In this document: piece by piece, positions 12,988 to 20,902 of the stretch | Numbering within the stretch: the stretch's first letter is position 1 | How the letters are laid out: every line of letters begins with the position of its first letter | Program-made: the position numbers and the translations under genes | IMG/VR virus record: IMGVR_UViG_3300010397_000059 | Location: 1 to 44,366 of that record | DNA from: a virus | DNA: 44,366 nucleotides | Strand: one strand, 5' to 3' | Notes under the pieces: generated by a model | Databases searched by the model: none | What the model saw: only the letters and a program-made list of their open reading frames with translations | What the model was told of the DNA's origin: nothing

Positions 12988-13248
12988 ATGGGGAGATTCC
13001 ATGCGCATCGCGTAGCCGATCTGCCGCCGAAGACGGCGGCACAGGTGCGCCATGCCATGGACGTACTCGATGCTGATGCGGAGTTCACTGATGTCGATCA
13101 TGCCGAAGCCGCAGCACTGCTCGCGCAACAGCATGACTCACCGCAGCGCTGTCTTGATCTGACCCCGCTCCCCAATAGTGGAAAAGTATACGATTCGCAG
13201 TTTGCTGCGGGTGATAACAAATATGGCCGTGGCAAAGGTACTCCCTAG
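12988..13248 (+). CDS. Hypothetical early protein, 86 aa
   Basis: Starts MGRFHAHRVADLPPKTAAQV at 12988, ten bases after the previous stop. An in-frame start at 12979 is possible. The middle is acidic (MDVLDADAEFTDVDHAEAAA), and the C-terminal ~30 residues are Gly/Lys-rich and low in structure. No family was recognised. It lies directly before the primase-helicase, with an 80-base gap in which I see no gene. Confidence 0.6.
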   Translation: MGRFHAHRVADLPPKTAAQVRHAMDVLDADAEFTDVDHAEAAALLAQQHDSPQRCLDLTPLPNSGKVYDSQFAAGDNKYGRGKGTP

Positions 13249-13328
13249 CACCTATAGACGCGGGTAGAAAGACCGCATTTTTCGCGTAGTTAGTTGGATT
13301 GTAAGTTACTGAACTCTCGGGGCTGGCG

Positions 13329-15749
13329 TTGACCTCAAACTATCAAGATATCCTCGACCAGCTCAGAGCCGGCGGTTTGATCGTCGAGACGCTCAAGGTC
13401 GGGCGTCTGATTCGATGCAAGGTCGATGGCGATCGAGAGAAGCGCGGCTGGTACATCCTGCACGAGATCACCACCGGCACCGGCGATCGCCTCTATGTCG
13501 GATCATGGGGAATCTGGCGCGGCAACGACCAGGGCGCGACGAAGCTAGAGCTCCGCGGCGCCAAGTCGCAGCTCACCGACGACCAGCGCGATGCCCTGCG
13601 TCAGCGCGCTCGCGAGGATCGCCGCCAGGCCGAGGAAGCTCGCGCCGTCGAAGCGCGCCGCGCTGCTGAGCGCGCATCGGCCACCTGGGCAAAATGCCTG
13701 CCGACAGGGGAATGTGATTACCTCACGCGCAAGGGCGTCGGCGCGCACGGTGTGCGCTTCTCGCCATCCGGCGCGCTCGTCATTCCGCTGCTCGATGCCG
13801 TCGGCGTCATCCATGGCCTGCAGGTCGTGCGCTCGCGCAAGAACGCGAAGGCCGAGCACCGCCCGGAGAAAGAATTCTGGCCGCAAGGCCTGGTCAAGAA
13901 AGGGCACTTTCACCTGATCGGCGGAACGCCGACATGGATCGTGCTGATCGCCGAAGGCTACGCCACCGCAGCATCGCTGCACGAGGCCACCGGCCATCCG
14001 GTCGCGATCGCGTTCGACGCCGGCAACCTGGCGCCGGTAGCCCAGGCGCTGCATGCCCGCTATAGCACCGCGCGGATCCTCATCTGCGCCGACGACGACA
14101 TATTCGCCACGCACAAAGGCACCGACGCGTGCGGCGGCCGCATCGTCCTGCCCGAGCACGACACCGATTGCCCGCACTGCGGCAAGCCGCACAAGCGCAT
14201 CAACACCGGCGTCAACGACGCCAGCATCGCCGCACTGCTCGTCAACGGCGCGTTCATCGTGCCGCGATTCGCCGACGAGGCTGGCCGCCGCGCCAAATTC
14301 GTCGACCGCGGCATCAAGCTGACAGACTTCAACGATCTACACGCGCTCGAAAACCTGCTCGTGGTGAGTGCGCAGATCGATCGCCGCCTTACGGAGCTTA
14401 AGTGGTCTGCGAAAACTGCGGCGATCACATCAGGCACAAGCGGGGAGGGGAAGGCCACGCTCGAACCGATCAAGCAGCTCGATGAGCTGCTTACGCGCTT
14501 CACGCTGGTCTACGGCCAGTCCGGCACTGTGTTCGATCGCGCCGAGCACCAGCTCGTCGCGCTCAGCGATATGCGCGACGCCTGCCTCACGCGCTACCTG
14601 CATCGCAGCTGGGCCGAACATCCGGCGCGCGAGATCGTGCGCATGGAAGAGGTCGGCTTTGATCCAGGCGGCCGCGATCCGAACGTCACCTGCAACCTAT
14701 GGGGCGGCTGGCCGACGAAGCCATCGAAAGAGGGCAGCTGCGAGAAGCTGCTCTCGGTTTTGCGCTACATGTGCAGCGCCGACGAGAAACCCGAAAAGTT
14801 ATACGAGTGGATTTTGTGCTGGCTGGCCTATCCGATCAAAGTGCCCGGCGCGAAAATGAAGAGCACGCTTGTGGTGCACGGCCCGGAAGGCACCGGCAAG
14901 AACATATTTTTCGACGCGTACCGAATGATCTACGGCCGCTATGGCCGCATCATCGGCCAGGACGCTATCGAGGATCGCTTCAACGACTGGTCGTCGCGCA
15001 AACTGTTCCTCATAGCCAACGAAGTCGTCGCGCGCAGCGAGCTGTTCCATGTCAAGAACAAGCTCAAGTCGCTGATCACCGACGACCTGATCCGCATCAA
15101 TCCGAAAAACATGGCCGCCTACGATGAGCGCAACCATGTGAACCTGGTATTTCTTTCGAATGAAATGATCCCGGTCGTGCTGTCCGAAGACGACCGGCGC
15201 TACGCCGTCTGCTACACACCGCCGCCGCTCGCTGCGGATTTTTACGAGCAGGTCGGTGAAGAGATCAAGGCCGGCGGCGTGGCTGCATTGCACCAGTACC
15301 TGCTGGATCTGGATATTGGCGCATTCAGCGAGCACACCAAGCCGCCGCTGAATTCCGCCAAGCTCGAACTGATCGAACAGAGCCGCGACAACATCAGCCG
15401 GTTTTTCTTTGATTTGGAAGACGGGGATATTCCCGGCTTCACCGCCATGCCGGCGCTGGCCAAGCACGTCTACGAGGCCTATCGCACCTGGTGCAGCTCG
15501 ACCGGCCATCGCGCGGCGCCAATGCCGAAGCTGATCAGCACGTTCAAGCGTAAACACCTCGTCGTCGCCACGCGCGAGCGCTGGAAAGACGAATTCGCCG
15601 CGATCAAGGGTCCGCACGGATTCCTCATGCTCGGCGGCCTGGCGAAGACCGAATGCCCGCCAGGCAAGGATCGCCTCGCCTGGCTCGGTGAATGCGCCAT
15701 GGCCTTCGGCAAACAACTCGAAGACGCGCAAAAGCGGGTGGCTGCGTGA
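13329..15749 (+). CDS. Primase-helicase (TOPRIM + DUF5906-type ATPase)
   Basis: An 806-residue bifunctional replication protein. The N-terminal ~90 residues may bind DNA. The TOPRIM primase domain (~residues 195-265) shows IAEGYATAASLH (catalytic Glu), AFDAGN and LICADDD. A CPHCGKPH cysteine pair follows. The SF3-like helicase (~residues 480-670) has Walker A VHGPEGTGKNIFF, LFLIANEVVA and a final NLVFLSNEMIPV. It synthesises primers and unwinds the phage origin, as in P4 alpha-type proteins. The start is TTG at 13329 (MTSNYQDIL). The iteron cluster lies just downstream, in line with an adjacent origin. Confidence 0.92.
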   Translation: MTSNYQDILDQLRAGGLIVETLKVGRLIRCKVDGDREKRGWYILHEITTGTGDRLYVGSWGIWRGNDQGATKLELRGAKSQLTDDQRDALRQRAREDRRQAEEARAVEARRAAERASATWAKCLPTGECDYLTRKGVGAHGVRFSPSGALVIPLLDAVGVIHGLQVVRSRKNAKAEHRPEKEFWPQGLVKKGHFHLIGGTPTWIVLIAEGYATAASLHEATGHPVAIAFDAGNLAPVAQALHARYSTARILICADDDIFATHKGTDACGGRIVLPEHDTDCPHCGKPHKRINTGVNDASIAALLVNGAFIVPRFADEAGRRAKFVDRGIKLTDFNDLHALENLLVVSAQIDRRLTELKWSAKTAAITSGTSGEGKATLEPIKQLDELLTRFTLVYGQSGTVFDRAEHQLVALSDMRDACLTRYLHRSWAEHPAREIVRMEEVGFDPGGRDPNVTCNLWGGWPTKPSKEGSCEKLLSVLRYMCSADEKPEKLYEWILCWLAYPIKVPGAKMKSTLVVHGPEGTGKNIFFDAYRMIYGRYGRIIGQDAIEDRFNDWSSRKLFLIANEVVARSELFHVKNKLKSLITDDLIRINPKNMAAYDERNHVNLVFLSNEMIPVVLSEDDRRYAVCYTPPPLAADFYEQVGEEIKAGGVAALHQYLLDLDIGAFSEHTKPPLNSAKLELIEQSRDNISRFFFDLEDGDIPGFTAMPALAKHVYEAYRTWCSSTGHRAAPMPKLISTFKRKHLVVATRERWKDEFAAIKGPHGFLMLGGLAKTECPPGKDRLAWLGECAMAFGKQLEDAQKRVAA

Positions 15750-15766
15750 ACGAAACCCTCAATCTT

Positions 15767-15993
15767 GTGCGGCATGTGCGGTATCGGTGCGGCATCGTGT
15801 GCGGTATGAAACTGCAACAGAATAAATGCTGTGCGGCATGTGCGGCATATTGCGCAAATCCCTTCATGCGCGCATGCGCACACACCCGCGCGCACCCGCG
15901 CGCACATGCGCGCACGCCTGTGCACCCGCACATACCGCACATGGCGCACTGGCGCGCTTTCGTGCCGCACGGCATGCCGCACCGATACCGCAC
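15767..15993. repeat. Iteron cluster GTGCGGYAT (candidate origin or cosB/pac)
   Basis: Nine copies of GTGCGGYAT. Six are on the plus strand (15767, 15776, 15787, 15799, 15831, 15840) and three inverted (ending 15940, 15982, 15993). Between the two orientations lies an alternating purine-pyrimidine tract rich in GCGC and CACA (~15866-15930). A 19-base block TGCGGTATCGGTGCGGCAT occurs at 15777-15795 and inverted at 15974-15992. No gene is seen in 15750-16050. Position between primase and small terminase fits either a replication origin or a terminase recognition site. Confidence 0.7.
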
Positions 15994-16050
15994 GCGCGCG
16001 CGCGTCTATTTCTCATTCCTGTTTTTCGAAGAAAAAAGGGTAGTGACCTC

Positions 16051-16623
16051 ATGAGCTCCTATCCGGAAACCGCCAGCTTTGCTGATTTTGCGCGTATCGC
16101 GAATTTTCGCGCCAGCTACATCAAGCAGCTCAAGGACAATGATCGCCTGGTCCTCACCGACGACGGCAAGCGCGTGCGTGTCGCCGAATCCCTGCAGCGC
16201 ATCGACGACACCAAGGATCCGACGAAGATCGGCGTCGCGCGCCGGCACGCCGCTGCGCGTGCGGCGACAGAGCAAACCGATGATGGCGACGCAGCAGCGA
16301 CGGAAGAAACGGATCCGAACGGCGACGTCGCCGGCACGCAATCCATCCGCCGCGATGTGGAAGCCGAGAAGCTCCGCCAGCTGCGCCGCGAGAATGACCT
16401 GGCCGAAGGCAAACTGCTCCTCGCCACGGATGTCGCGAACGCCGTACGCACAGGCGTGGTGACGCTACGCACGCGCCTGGAATCGTTGCCCGACACACTC
16501 GCGCCGCAACTCATCACCATCACCGACGAAGCGAAGGCGCGCTCGCTGCTCGCCGCCGAGATCGAGCACGCCCTGCACGAGCTCGAGCGGCAGTTCGGCG
16601 CGATCGCAAGGGAGGCCGCATGA
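16051..16623 (+). CDS. Terminase small subunit (gpNu1-like)
   Basis: A 190-residue DNA-recognition subunit of the packaging motor. It opens with a small HTH-like domain (ASFADFARIANFRASYIKQL, then DRLVLTDDGKRVRVAES), followed by an acidic Thr/Asp linker and a helical C-terminal half (DVEAEKLRQLRRENDLAEGK, LLLATDVANAVRTGV) that resembles Nu1/DUF1441-type oligomerisation regions. It begins right after the iteron cluster, which could be its binding site. The large subunit is 1.6 kb downstream, separated by five small genes. Confidence 0.85.
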   Translation: MSSYPETASFADFARIANFRASYIKQLKDNDRLVLTDDGKRVRVAESLQRIDDTKDPTKIGVARRHAAARAATEQTDDGDAAATEETDPNGDVAGTQSIRRDVEAEKLRQLRRENDLAEGKLLLATDVANAVRTGVVTLRTRLESLPDTLAPQLITITDEAKARSLLAAEIEHALHELERQFGAIAREAA

Positions 16624-17156
16624 GCACGTGGCTCGCACGCTTGACCAACTGGCTTATCGTTCGCGTCAGCACCAGACCGGCCGACTTCATCATCGGCGGC
16701 GCCGACAATCCGTACATGCTGCGCTGGTGGCTCACGCCATGGTCCGGCAAATACCGCGACATCGCCGACGAAGACAAGACGCTGCTGCAGCGCCTGGTGT
16801 CGAAGCTGCCCGGCTGCTACCTGCACCTGATCATGCGCAGCGACGACGATCGCGCTCTGCACGATCATCCTTGGCGCAATTGCTCGATCGTTCTGCGCGG
16901 ATCCTACCTCGAGCACACCATTGCCGCCGGCGGCGTGCATGTGCGCACGCGCCGGACCGCCGGCGATATCGTCTGGCGCCGCGCGAGCGACGCGCACCGC
17001 ATCGAGATCGACAGCGGAGCATGCTGGTCGCTATTCCTCACCGGTGCGCGCGTGCGGCAGTGGGGATTCCACTGCCCGAACGGCTGGGTGCATTGGCGCA
17101 TCTTCACCAATCCCACAGACGGCGGCAAAACGATCGGCCGCGGGTGCGCATCGTGA
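16620..17156 (+). CDS. Cupin-fold protein
   Basis: A 178-residue protein with an RmlC-type cupin core: MRSDDDRALHDHPWRNCSIV supplies the HxH metal ligands, followed by LRGSYLEHT, TAGDIVWRRASDAHRIEI (Gly turn and second His) and WSLFLTGARVRQWGFHCP. It may bind a metal and act on a small molecule. No substrate can be inferred. The ATG overlaps the small terminase stop by 4 bases. Similar cupins occur near terminase genes of other phages, with unknown role. Confidence 0.75.
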   Translation: MSTWLARLTNWLIVRVSTRPADFIIGGADNPYMLRWWLTPWSGKYRDIADEDKTLLQRLVSKLPGCYLHLIMRSDDDRALHDHPWRNCSIVLRGSYLEHTIAAGGVHVRTRRTAGDIVWRRASDAHRIEIDSGACWSLFLTGARVRQWGFHCPNGWVHWRIFTNPTDGGKTIGRGCAS

Positions 17157-17338
17157 TCGCGCTGTTCTGTCCGCATTGCCATGCCGTCGCAGTCGTCGAC
17201 GCGCCGCCGGAAATCGGCAAGCCGCTGATGTGCCCATGTCTGGATCATCCGCCGATCACGAAACCGGTCGCGTTCATGCGTCTGCACTTGCCGGAAGGCT
17301 ATGAGCTGATCGCGAAGCAGCGGGAGGCATCCGCGTGA
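17153..17338 (+). CDS. Small zinc-ribbon-like protein, 61 aa
   Basis: Starts with GTG at 17153 in a GTGA overlap with the cupin stop (MIALFCPHCHAVAVVDAP). CPHC and CPC pairs about 20 residues apart suggest a zinc ribbon. The stop overlaps the next start. It is one of a chain of five overlapping small genes between the terminase subunits. No specific function was recognised. Confidence 0.65.
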   Translation: MIALFCPHCHAVAVVDAPPEIGKPLMCPCLDHPPITKPVAFMRLHLPEGYELIAKQREASA

Positions 17339-17571
17339 GCACGCTGCACATTCTCTGCACCACTGGACACTACGTCGGCCAGGTCCGCGGCATCGGGTGC
17401 CGCAACTGGCGGACGGTGACCGGGCACTGTCGGGAGTCGACTAACGCATTGTCGAAAGCCGTCGCTCGGATGGGTGATCGCGATAAGCGCGCCCGCGCGC
17501 TCTACGTGCCGACTGGCGACACCGGATCGTATTACGGTCCGTCGCTCGCGATGGAGGCGCGTCGCGCGTGA
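17335..17571 (+). CDS. Hypothetical protein, 78 aa
   Basis: GTG start at 17335, overlapping the previous stop by 4 bases. It begins MSTLHILCTTGHYVGQVRG and contains CRESTNALSKAVARMGDRDK then YVPTGDTGSYYGP. It is compact and soluble with no recognised domain. The chain of 4-base overlaps argues for genuine, coordinated translation. Confidence 0.65.
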   Translation: MSTLHILCTTGHYVGQVRGIGCRNWRTVTGHCRESTNALSKAVARMGDRDKRARALYVPTGDTGSYYGPSLAMEARRA

Positions 17572-17651
17572 CTGGAGCCCGCGCGAATTTTGTTTTCCTT
17601 TCAGGATCGCCAGATCCACTCAAACTAATCCCAGCGGATCGGAGGTTTTTC

Positions 17652-17903
17652 GTGAAACAAACCGCCAACTGGACCGAAGAATACCTGCGCCAGATCGACG
17701 ACTGCGAGCGCCGCGAATCGCGCCTCACTGATTGGGAACGCAACTTCATCGATTCGCTGCGCCGGCAGATCGAAGGCGGTCGCGCGCCGACAGGCAACCA
17801 ATTCATCGCAGTCCAAGAGCTGAGCGATGGCCTGCATTTGTGGTTCGTCGATGAAAAGACGGCGCAAAAGCTCGCACGCAAACATGGGGGCTTGCCGACG
17901 TGA
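17652..17903 (+). CDS. Hypothetical protein, 83 aa
   Basis: I choose the GTG at 17652 because GGAGG lies six bases upstream (17641-17645). The frame is open to a GTG at 17568 with no such site. It is helical and charged (MKQTANWTEEYLRQIDDCER, then LTDWERNFIDSLRRQIEGG) with a beta-like end (LHLWFVDEKTAQKLARKHGG). The stop overlaps the next start by 4 bases. No family was recognised. Confidence 0.65.
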   Translation: MKQTANWTEEYLRQIDDCERRESRLTDWERNFIDSLRRQIEGGRAPTGNQFIAVQELSDGLHLWFVDEKTAQKLARKHGGLPT

Positions 17904-18265
17904 AGCCGATCTTTCGCTGGATCAAGGATCATTGGCAGCGTCGCGAGCCGTGTGTTTGCCTGACGGACGGTTCGCCGGTTCCCGAGGATCGCTCGCATGT
18001 CGAGAATCGCGGCGATGGTCAGCAGCGCGGTTACGTCGTGCTGTGCGAATCGGAACGCAAGCAAGGGTTTGTGAGGCCGGTTCGCCGTTCGTATGTCCAT
18101 GAGAAGTGCGGAACGCGCACGACGATGGGGCAGGCGCTGGCCGAGACGTACGCACGCAATCCCTATTTTTACAGCGGCACATTCTGCTGCCGCTGTAGAG
18201 CGCATTTCCCGGTAGGCGAAGACGGCGAGTTCGTGTGGGAAGACGGCACGAAGGTGGGAACCTAA
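17900..18265 (+). CDS. Hypothetical cysteine-containing protein, 121 aa
   Basis: GTG start at 17900. It contains CVCLTDGSPVPEDRSHVEN, VLCESERKQGF, VHEKCGTRT and a C-terminal FCCRCRAHFPVGEDG, so metal binding is likely. It precedes the large terminase with no gap. Its role in packaging is unknown. Confidence 0.65.
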   Translation: MKPIFRWIKDHWQRREPCVCLTDGSPVPEDRSHVENRGDGQQRGYVVLCESERKQGFVRPVRRSYVHEKCGTRTTMGQALAETYARNPYFYSGTFCCRCRAHFPVGEDGEFVWEDGTKVGT

Positions 18266-20281
18266 GTGCTCGCCGCCGCCCCCCGCATCGCCAGCGCCAT
18301 TGCCGCAGCCATCGCGCCGCGCAAGGCTCTGTCGGTGTCGCAGTGGGCGGATGCGGAAAGGTATACAACGTCGAAAGAGGGACCGATCGAAGGCCGCTGG
18401 GTCACCGATCGCAATCCACCACTGCGCGAGATCATGGATTGCATGAGCCGCGATAGCGGCGTGCACGAGGTCTGCGCGAAGCTGCCGATCCAGTTCGGCA
18501 AGACGGCGGTCGAGCTCAACGCGCTCGGTTACACCATGTCGCACGATCCGTGTCCGGTGATCGTGTTCCTGCCGGATGATCTGACGAAAGACGCGTGGAT
18601 CTTGCAGAAACTCAACCCGATGGTCGAGAACACGCCGGCGGTGCAGCGCGCACTCACCACGCAGAACAGCCGCGACAGCGCGAACCAGCGCGCATTCAAG
18701 GATTTCGCCGGCGGCCAGCTATTCGTCGAGCACGGCAAGACTGCCACGCGCATGGCGCTGCGCACGGCGAAGCGCATCCTGGTCGACGAGATCGACAAGC
18801 TGCAGTCGGTTATATCGACCGGCGAGGATCCGCTCGAGCTGATCCGTGGCCGCGTCAGCGCGTACCCGAGCAGCTACCAGATCGCCTATGTCGGCAGTCC
18901 CGGCATTCGCGGCGTGTCGCGCATGGACACGATCTACGAGGAATCCGACCAGCGCGAATATCACGTGCCGTGCCCGCACTGCGGCGAGTTTCAGTCGCTG
19001 ATTTGGCGGCACGATAGCGGCAGCGGCCTGCAATGGATTCCGGGCGGCAAGGAATGCTGGTATGCGTGCCGCATCAACGGCTGCGTGATCGAGGAGGCGC
19101 ACAAGACGCAGATGATCGCGCTCGGCCATTGGGTGCCGAAATATCCGGGCCGGCGCATCCGCGGCTATCATCTCAACTGCCTCTATTATCCATTCGGCCT
19201 GGGCCCGCGCTGGCTCGAGCTCGTGCGCCTTTGGCTCGATGCGCAAGGCGACCCGGCCAAGCTGCAGGTGTTCGTGCAGGAACGTCTCGCACAGGCCTGG
19301 GAAGATCCGGCACTGCGCAAGGTCAAGCACAACCTCATCGCCGATCGTGCCGAGCCGTACAAACTGCGCACCGCGCCGCGCGGCGTGCTGGAGATCACCG
19401 CCGGCGTCGACGTGCAGGGCAATCGCCTGGTCTATCAAATCGTCGGCTGGGGTCGCGGCAACCGCAGCTGGACGCTCGACTACGACGAGATCTTCGGCGC
19501 GCCGAACGAGGACGACGGGAAAGGCAACCTCGCGCCGGTGTGGACCATGCTCACCGATCGCCTCAACCGCGCGATCGAGCACGAGCTTGGCGCGCAGATC
19601 CGCGTCGGCGCCACCGCCATCGACATGCGCCACTGCGGCGAAGACGTGAAAGCGTACGTGCGCCGCAGCCTGATCCGCCGGCCGATGGCCATCTACGGCG
19701 CCAAGGCCAACAACGCGCCGCCGCTCGGCCGCCCGAAGCTCATGGACTGCAACTGGCGTGGCCAGAACGACAAGCGCGGCATCAAGGCCTACCAGGTCGG
19801 CACCGTCGAGATCAAACACCAGCTCTACCGCAACCTCGCCATCGACGGCGACGCCAAAGTCGTCGATGGCCAACAGGTCGAGAAAACAGCAGATGATCGC
19901 ATCGTGCATTTCAGCGATGAGCTCGGCCGCGAATTCTTCGCCGGTGTCGTCTCGGAAGTGTTCGATCCGAAAGCGAACCGCTTCATCAAGCGTAAGGGCG
20001 GTGTTCGCAACGAGCCACTCGATACCTGGGTATATGCGCGTGCTGCGGCGATGCATCCGGAGCTGCGCCTGCATCGTCGTACGAATGCCGAGTGGGAGGC
20101 CGCGGCTGCGCGCCTGGGTGCACCGGCGCTTCCTAATAAGGAAGCGCAGCAAGTAACCAAAAGTTCAAAAGTGGAAAACGTTCCACGGGAAACACCCCCA
20201 CAGAAACCGCCGCAAGCTGCGTCACCGAGCCGCGGGTCGTGGAGTGACGGAAACGACAACAACGGTCGCGGCTGGGGTTGA
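18266..20281 (+). CDS. terL: Terminase large subunit (lambda GpA family)
   Basis: A 671-residue packaging ATPase and nuclease. ATPase domain: the deviant Walker A in KLPIQFGKTAVELNALGY, then Walker B RILVDEIDKLQSV, motif SYQIAYVGSPGIRGVS and a zinc-binding VPCPHCGEFQSLIW. The nuclease domain starts near residue 375: ITAGVDVQGNRLVYQIVGWG, AIDMRHCGEDV, and the GpA-type IKAYQVGT to HFSDELGREFFAG segment. The C-terminal ~50 residues are Pro/Gln-rich and may bind the portal. Start is GTG. The GpA type implies cos-like or pac cutting as in lambda relatives. Confidence 0.95.
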   Translation: MLAAAPRIASAIAAAIAPRKALSVSQWADAERYTTSKEGPIEGRWVTDRNPPLREIMDCMSRDSGVHEVCAKLPIQFGKTAVELNALGYTMSHDPCPVIVFLPDDLTKDAWILQKLNPMVENTPAVQRALTTQNSRDSANQRAFKDFAGGQLFVEHGKTATRMALRTAKRILVDEIDKLQSVISTGEDPLELIRGRVSAYPSSYQIAYVGSPGIRGVSRMDTIYEESDQREYHVPCPHCGEFQSLIWRHDSGSGLQWIPGGKECWYACRINGCVIEEAHKTQMIALGHWVPKYPGRRIRGYHLNCLYYPFGLGPRWLELVRLWLDAQGDPAKLQVFVQERLAQAWEDPALRKVKHNLIADRAEPYKLRTAPRGVLEITAGVDVQGNRLVYQIVGWGRGNRSWTLDYDEIFGAPNEDDGKGNLAPVWTMLTDRLNRAIEHELGAQIRVGATAIDMRHCGEDVKAYVRRSLIRRPMAIYGAKANNAPPLGRPKLMDCNWRGQNDKRGIKAYQVGTVEIKHQLYRNLAIDGDAKVVDGQQVEKTADDRIVHFSDELGREFFAGVVSEVFDPKANRFIKRKGGVRNEPLDTWVYARAAAMHPELRLHRRTNAEWEAAAARLGAPALPNKEAQQVTKSSKVENVPRETPPQKPPQAASPSRGSWSDGNDNNGRGWG

Positions 20282-20306
20282 TCATGAGCACCGGGGAATA
20301 TTGAAA

Positions 20307-20633
20307 ATGGCAAAAGACGCAACTGCTGAAGAGCTAGTCGAGAGCCTGCGCGCGGCGTTCTGTGAAACGATACGAGCAGCGCTCGTGGCGTTACCTGCGC
20401 ATGAGGCGCTGCAGCTCGCCGATGCTGTGTGCACGACATGGCTAGACCGCTTACAGGGTTTGCGCGTGACGCATCGCGAACGACCGAAGATCGATGCGAA
20501 GGCACTCGCTGAGGACTGGGCGCGCGGCTTATCAGTCACGGAAATCGCCCACAAACATAAATGCAGCCGCGCGACTGCGTATCGCCTGCATCCAAACGGC
20601 CCGCAAAAAAAAGTCTCACAAAAACCTGAATGA
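20307..20633 (+). CDS. HTH protein (Mor-like helix-turn-helix)
   Basis: The start at 20307 (MAKDATAEELVESLRAAF) is preferred; the frame is open further upstream inside terL. A helical N-terminal half (LPAHEALQLADAVCTTWLDR) is followed by a C-terminal HTH: AEDWARGLSVTEIAHKHKCS then RATAYRLHP, like the Mor/Resolvase-type HTH. It may regulate late genes or help packaging. It lies between large terminase and gpW. Confidence 0.7.
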   Translation: MAKDATAEELVESLRAAFCETIRAALVALPAHEALQLADAVCTTWLDRLQGLRVTHRERPKIDAKALAEDWARGLSVTEIAHKHKCSRATAYRLHPNGPQKKVSQKPE

Positions 20634-20662
20634 GACACGACTGACGTGGACGATACGCGTCC

Positions 20663-20902
20663 ATGTCAGCACCGACCCTGCAGGAACAGCTCGATGCCGC
20701 GATCAACGCGCGGCAACGCATCCTAACCAGCGGCCAGGAACTCAGTGTTTCTGACATGCGTAAACGCTCTGCGGATCTCGCGCAAGTCAACAAGACGATC
20801 GCATCGCTACAAGCCCAACTCGCCAATGCGACTGCTGCTGCGGCAGGTCGATCATCGGCATCGCTCAGTTTCGCCACGGTCGATTTTGGGTGCCGCAAGT
20901 GA
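20663..20902 (+). CDS. gpW-like head-tail joining protein
   Basis: A 79-residue protein of the lambda gpW family: LQEQLDAAINARQRILTSGQ then ELSVSDMRKRSADLAQVNKT and IASLQAQL, the typical helix-beta-helix arrangement. It sits on the portal ring and completes the connector. Its end overlaps the portal start, as in lambda-like gene order (terminase, W, portal). Confidence 0.85.
   Translation: MSAPTLQEQLDAAINARQRILTSGQELSVSDMRKRSADLAQVNKTIASLQAQLANATAAAAGRSSASLSFATVDFGCRK

Noticed and set aside
14799-15731. 310-codon minus-strand ORF
   Set aside because: Lies opposite the helicase domain of the primase-helicase and shows no domain.
15860-15930. CRISPR array or coding sequence in the GC-alternating tract
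   Set aside because: The repeats are 9-mers in both orientations without regular spacers, and the open frames are low-complexity.
137-16050. P4-like satellite element
   Set aside because: The early region is P4-like in some ways, but a full set of packaging, head, tail and lysis genes is present.
18719-20152. 477-codon minus-strand ORF
   Set aside because: Antisense to the large terminase; a by-product of GC-rich codon use, with no protein-like motifs.
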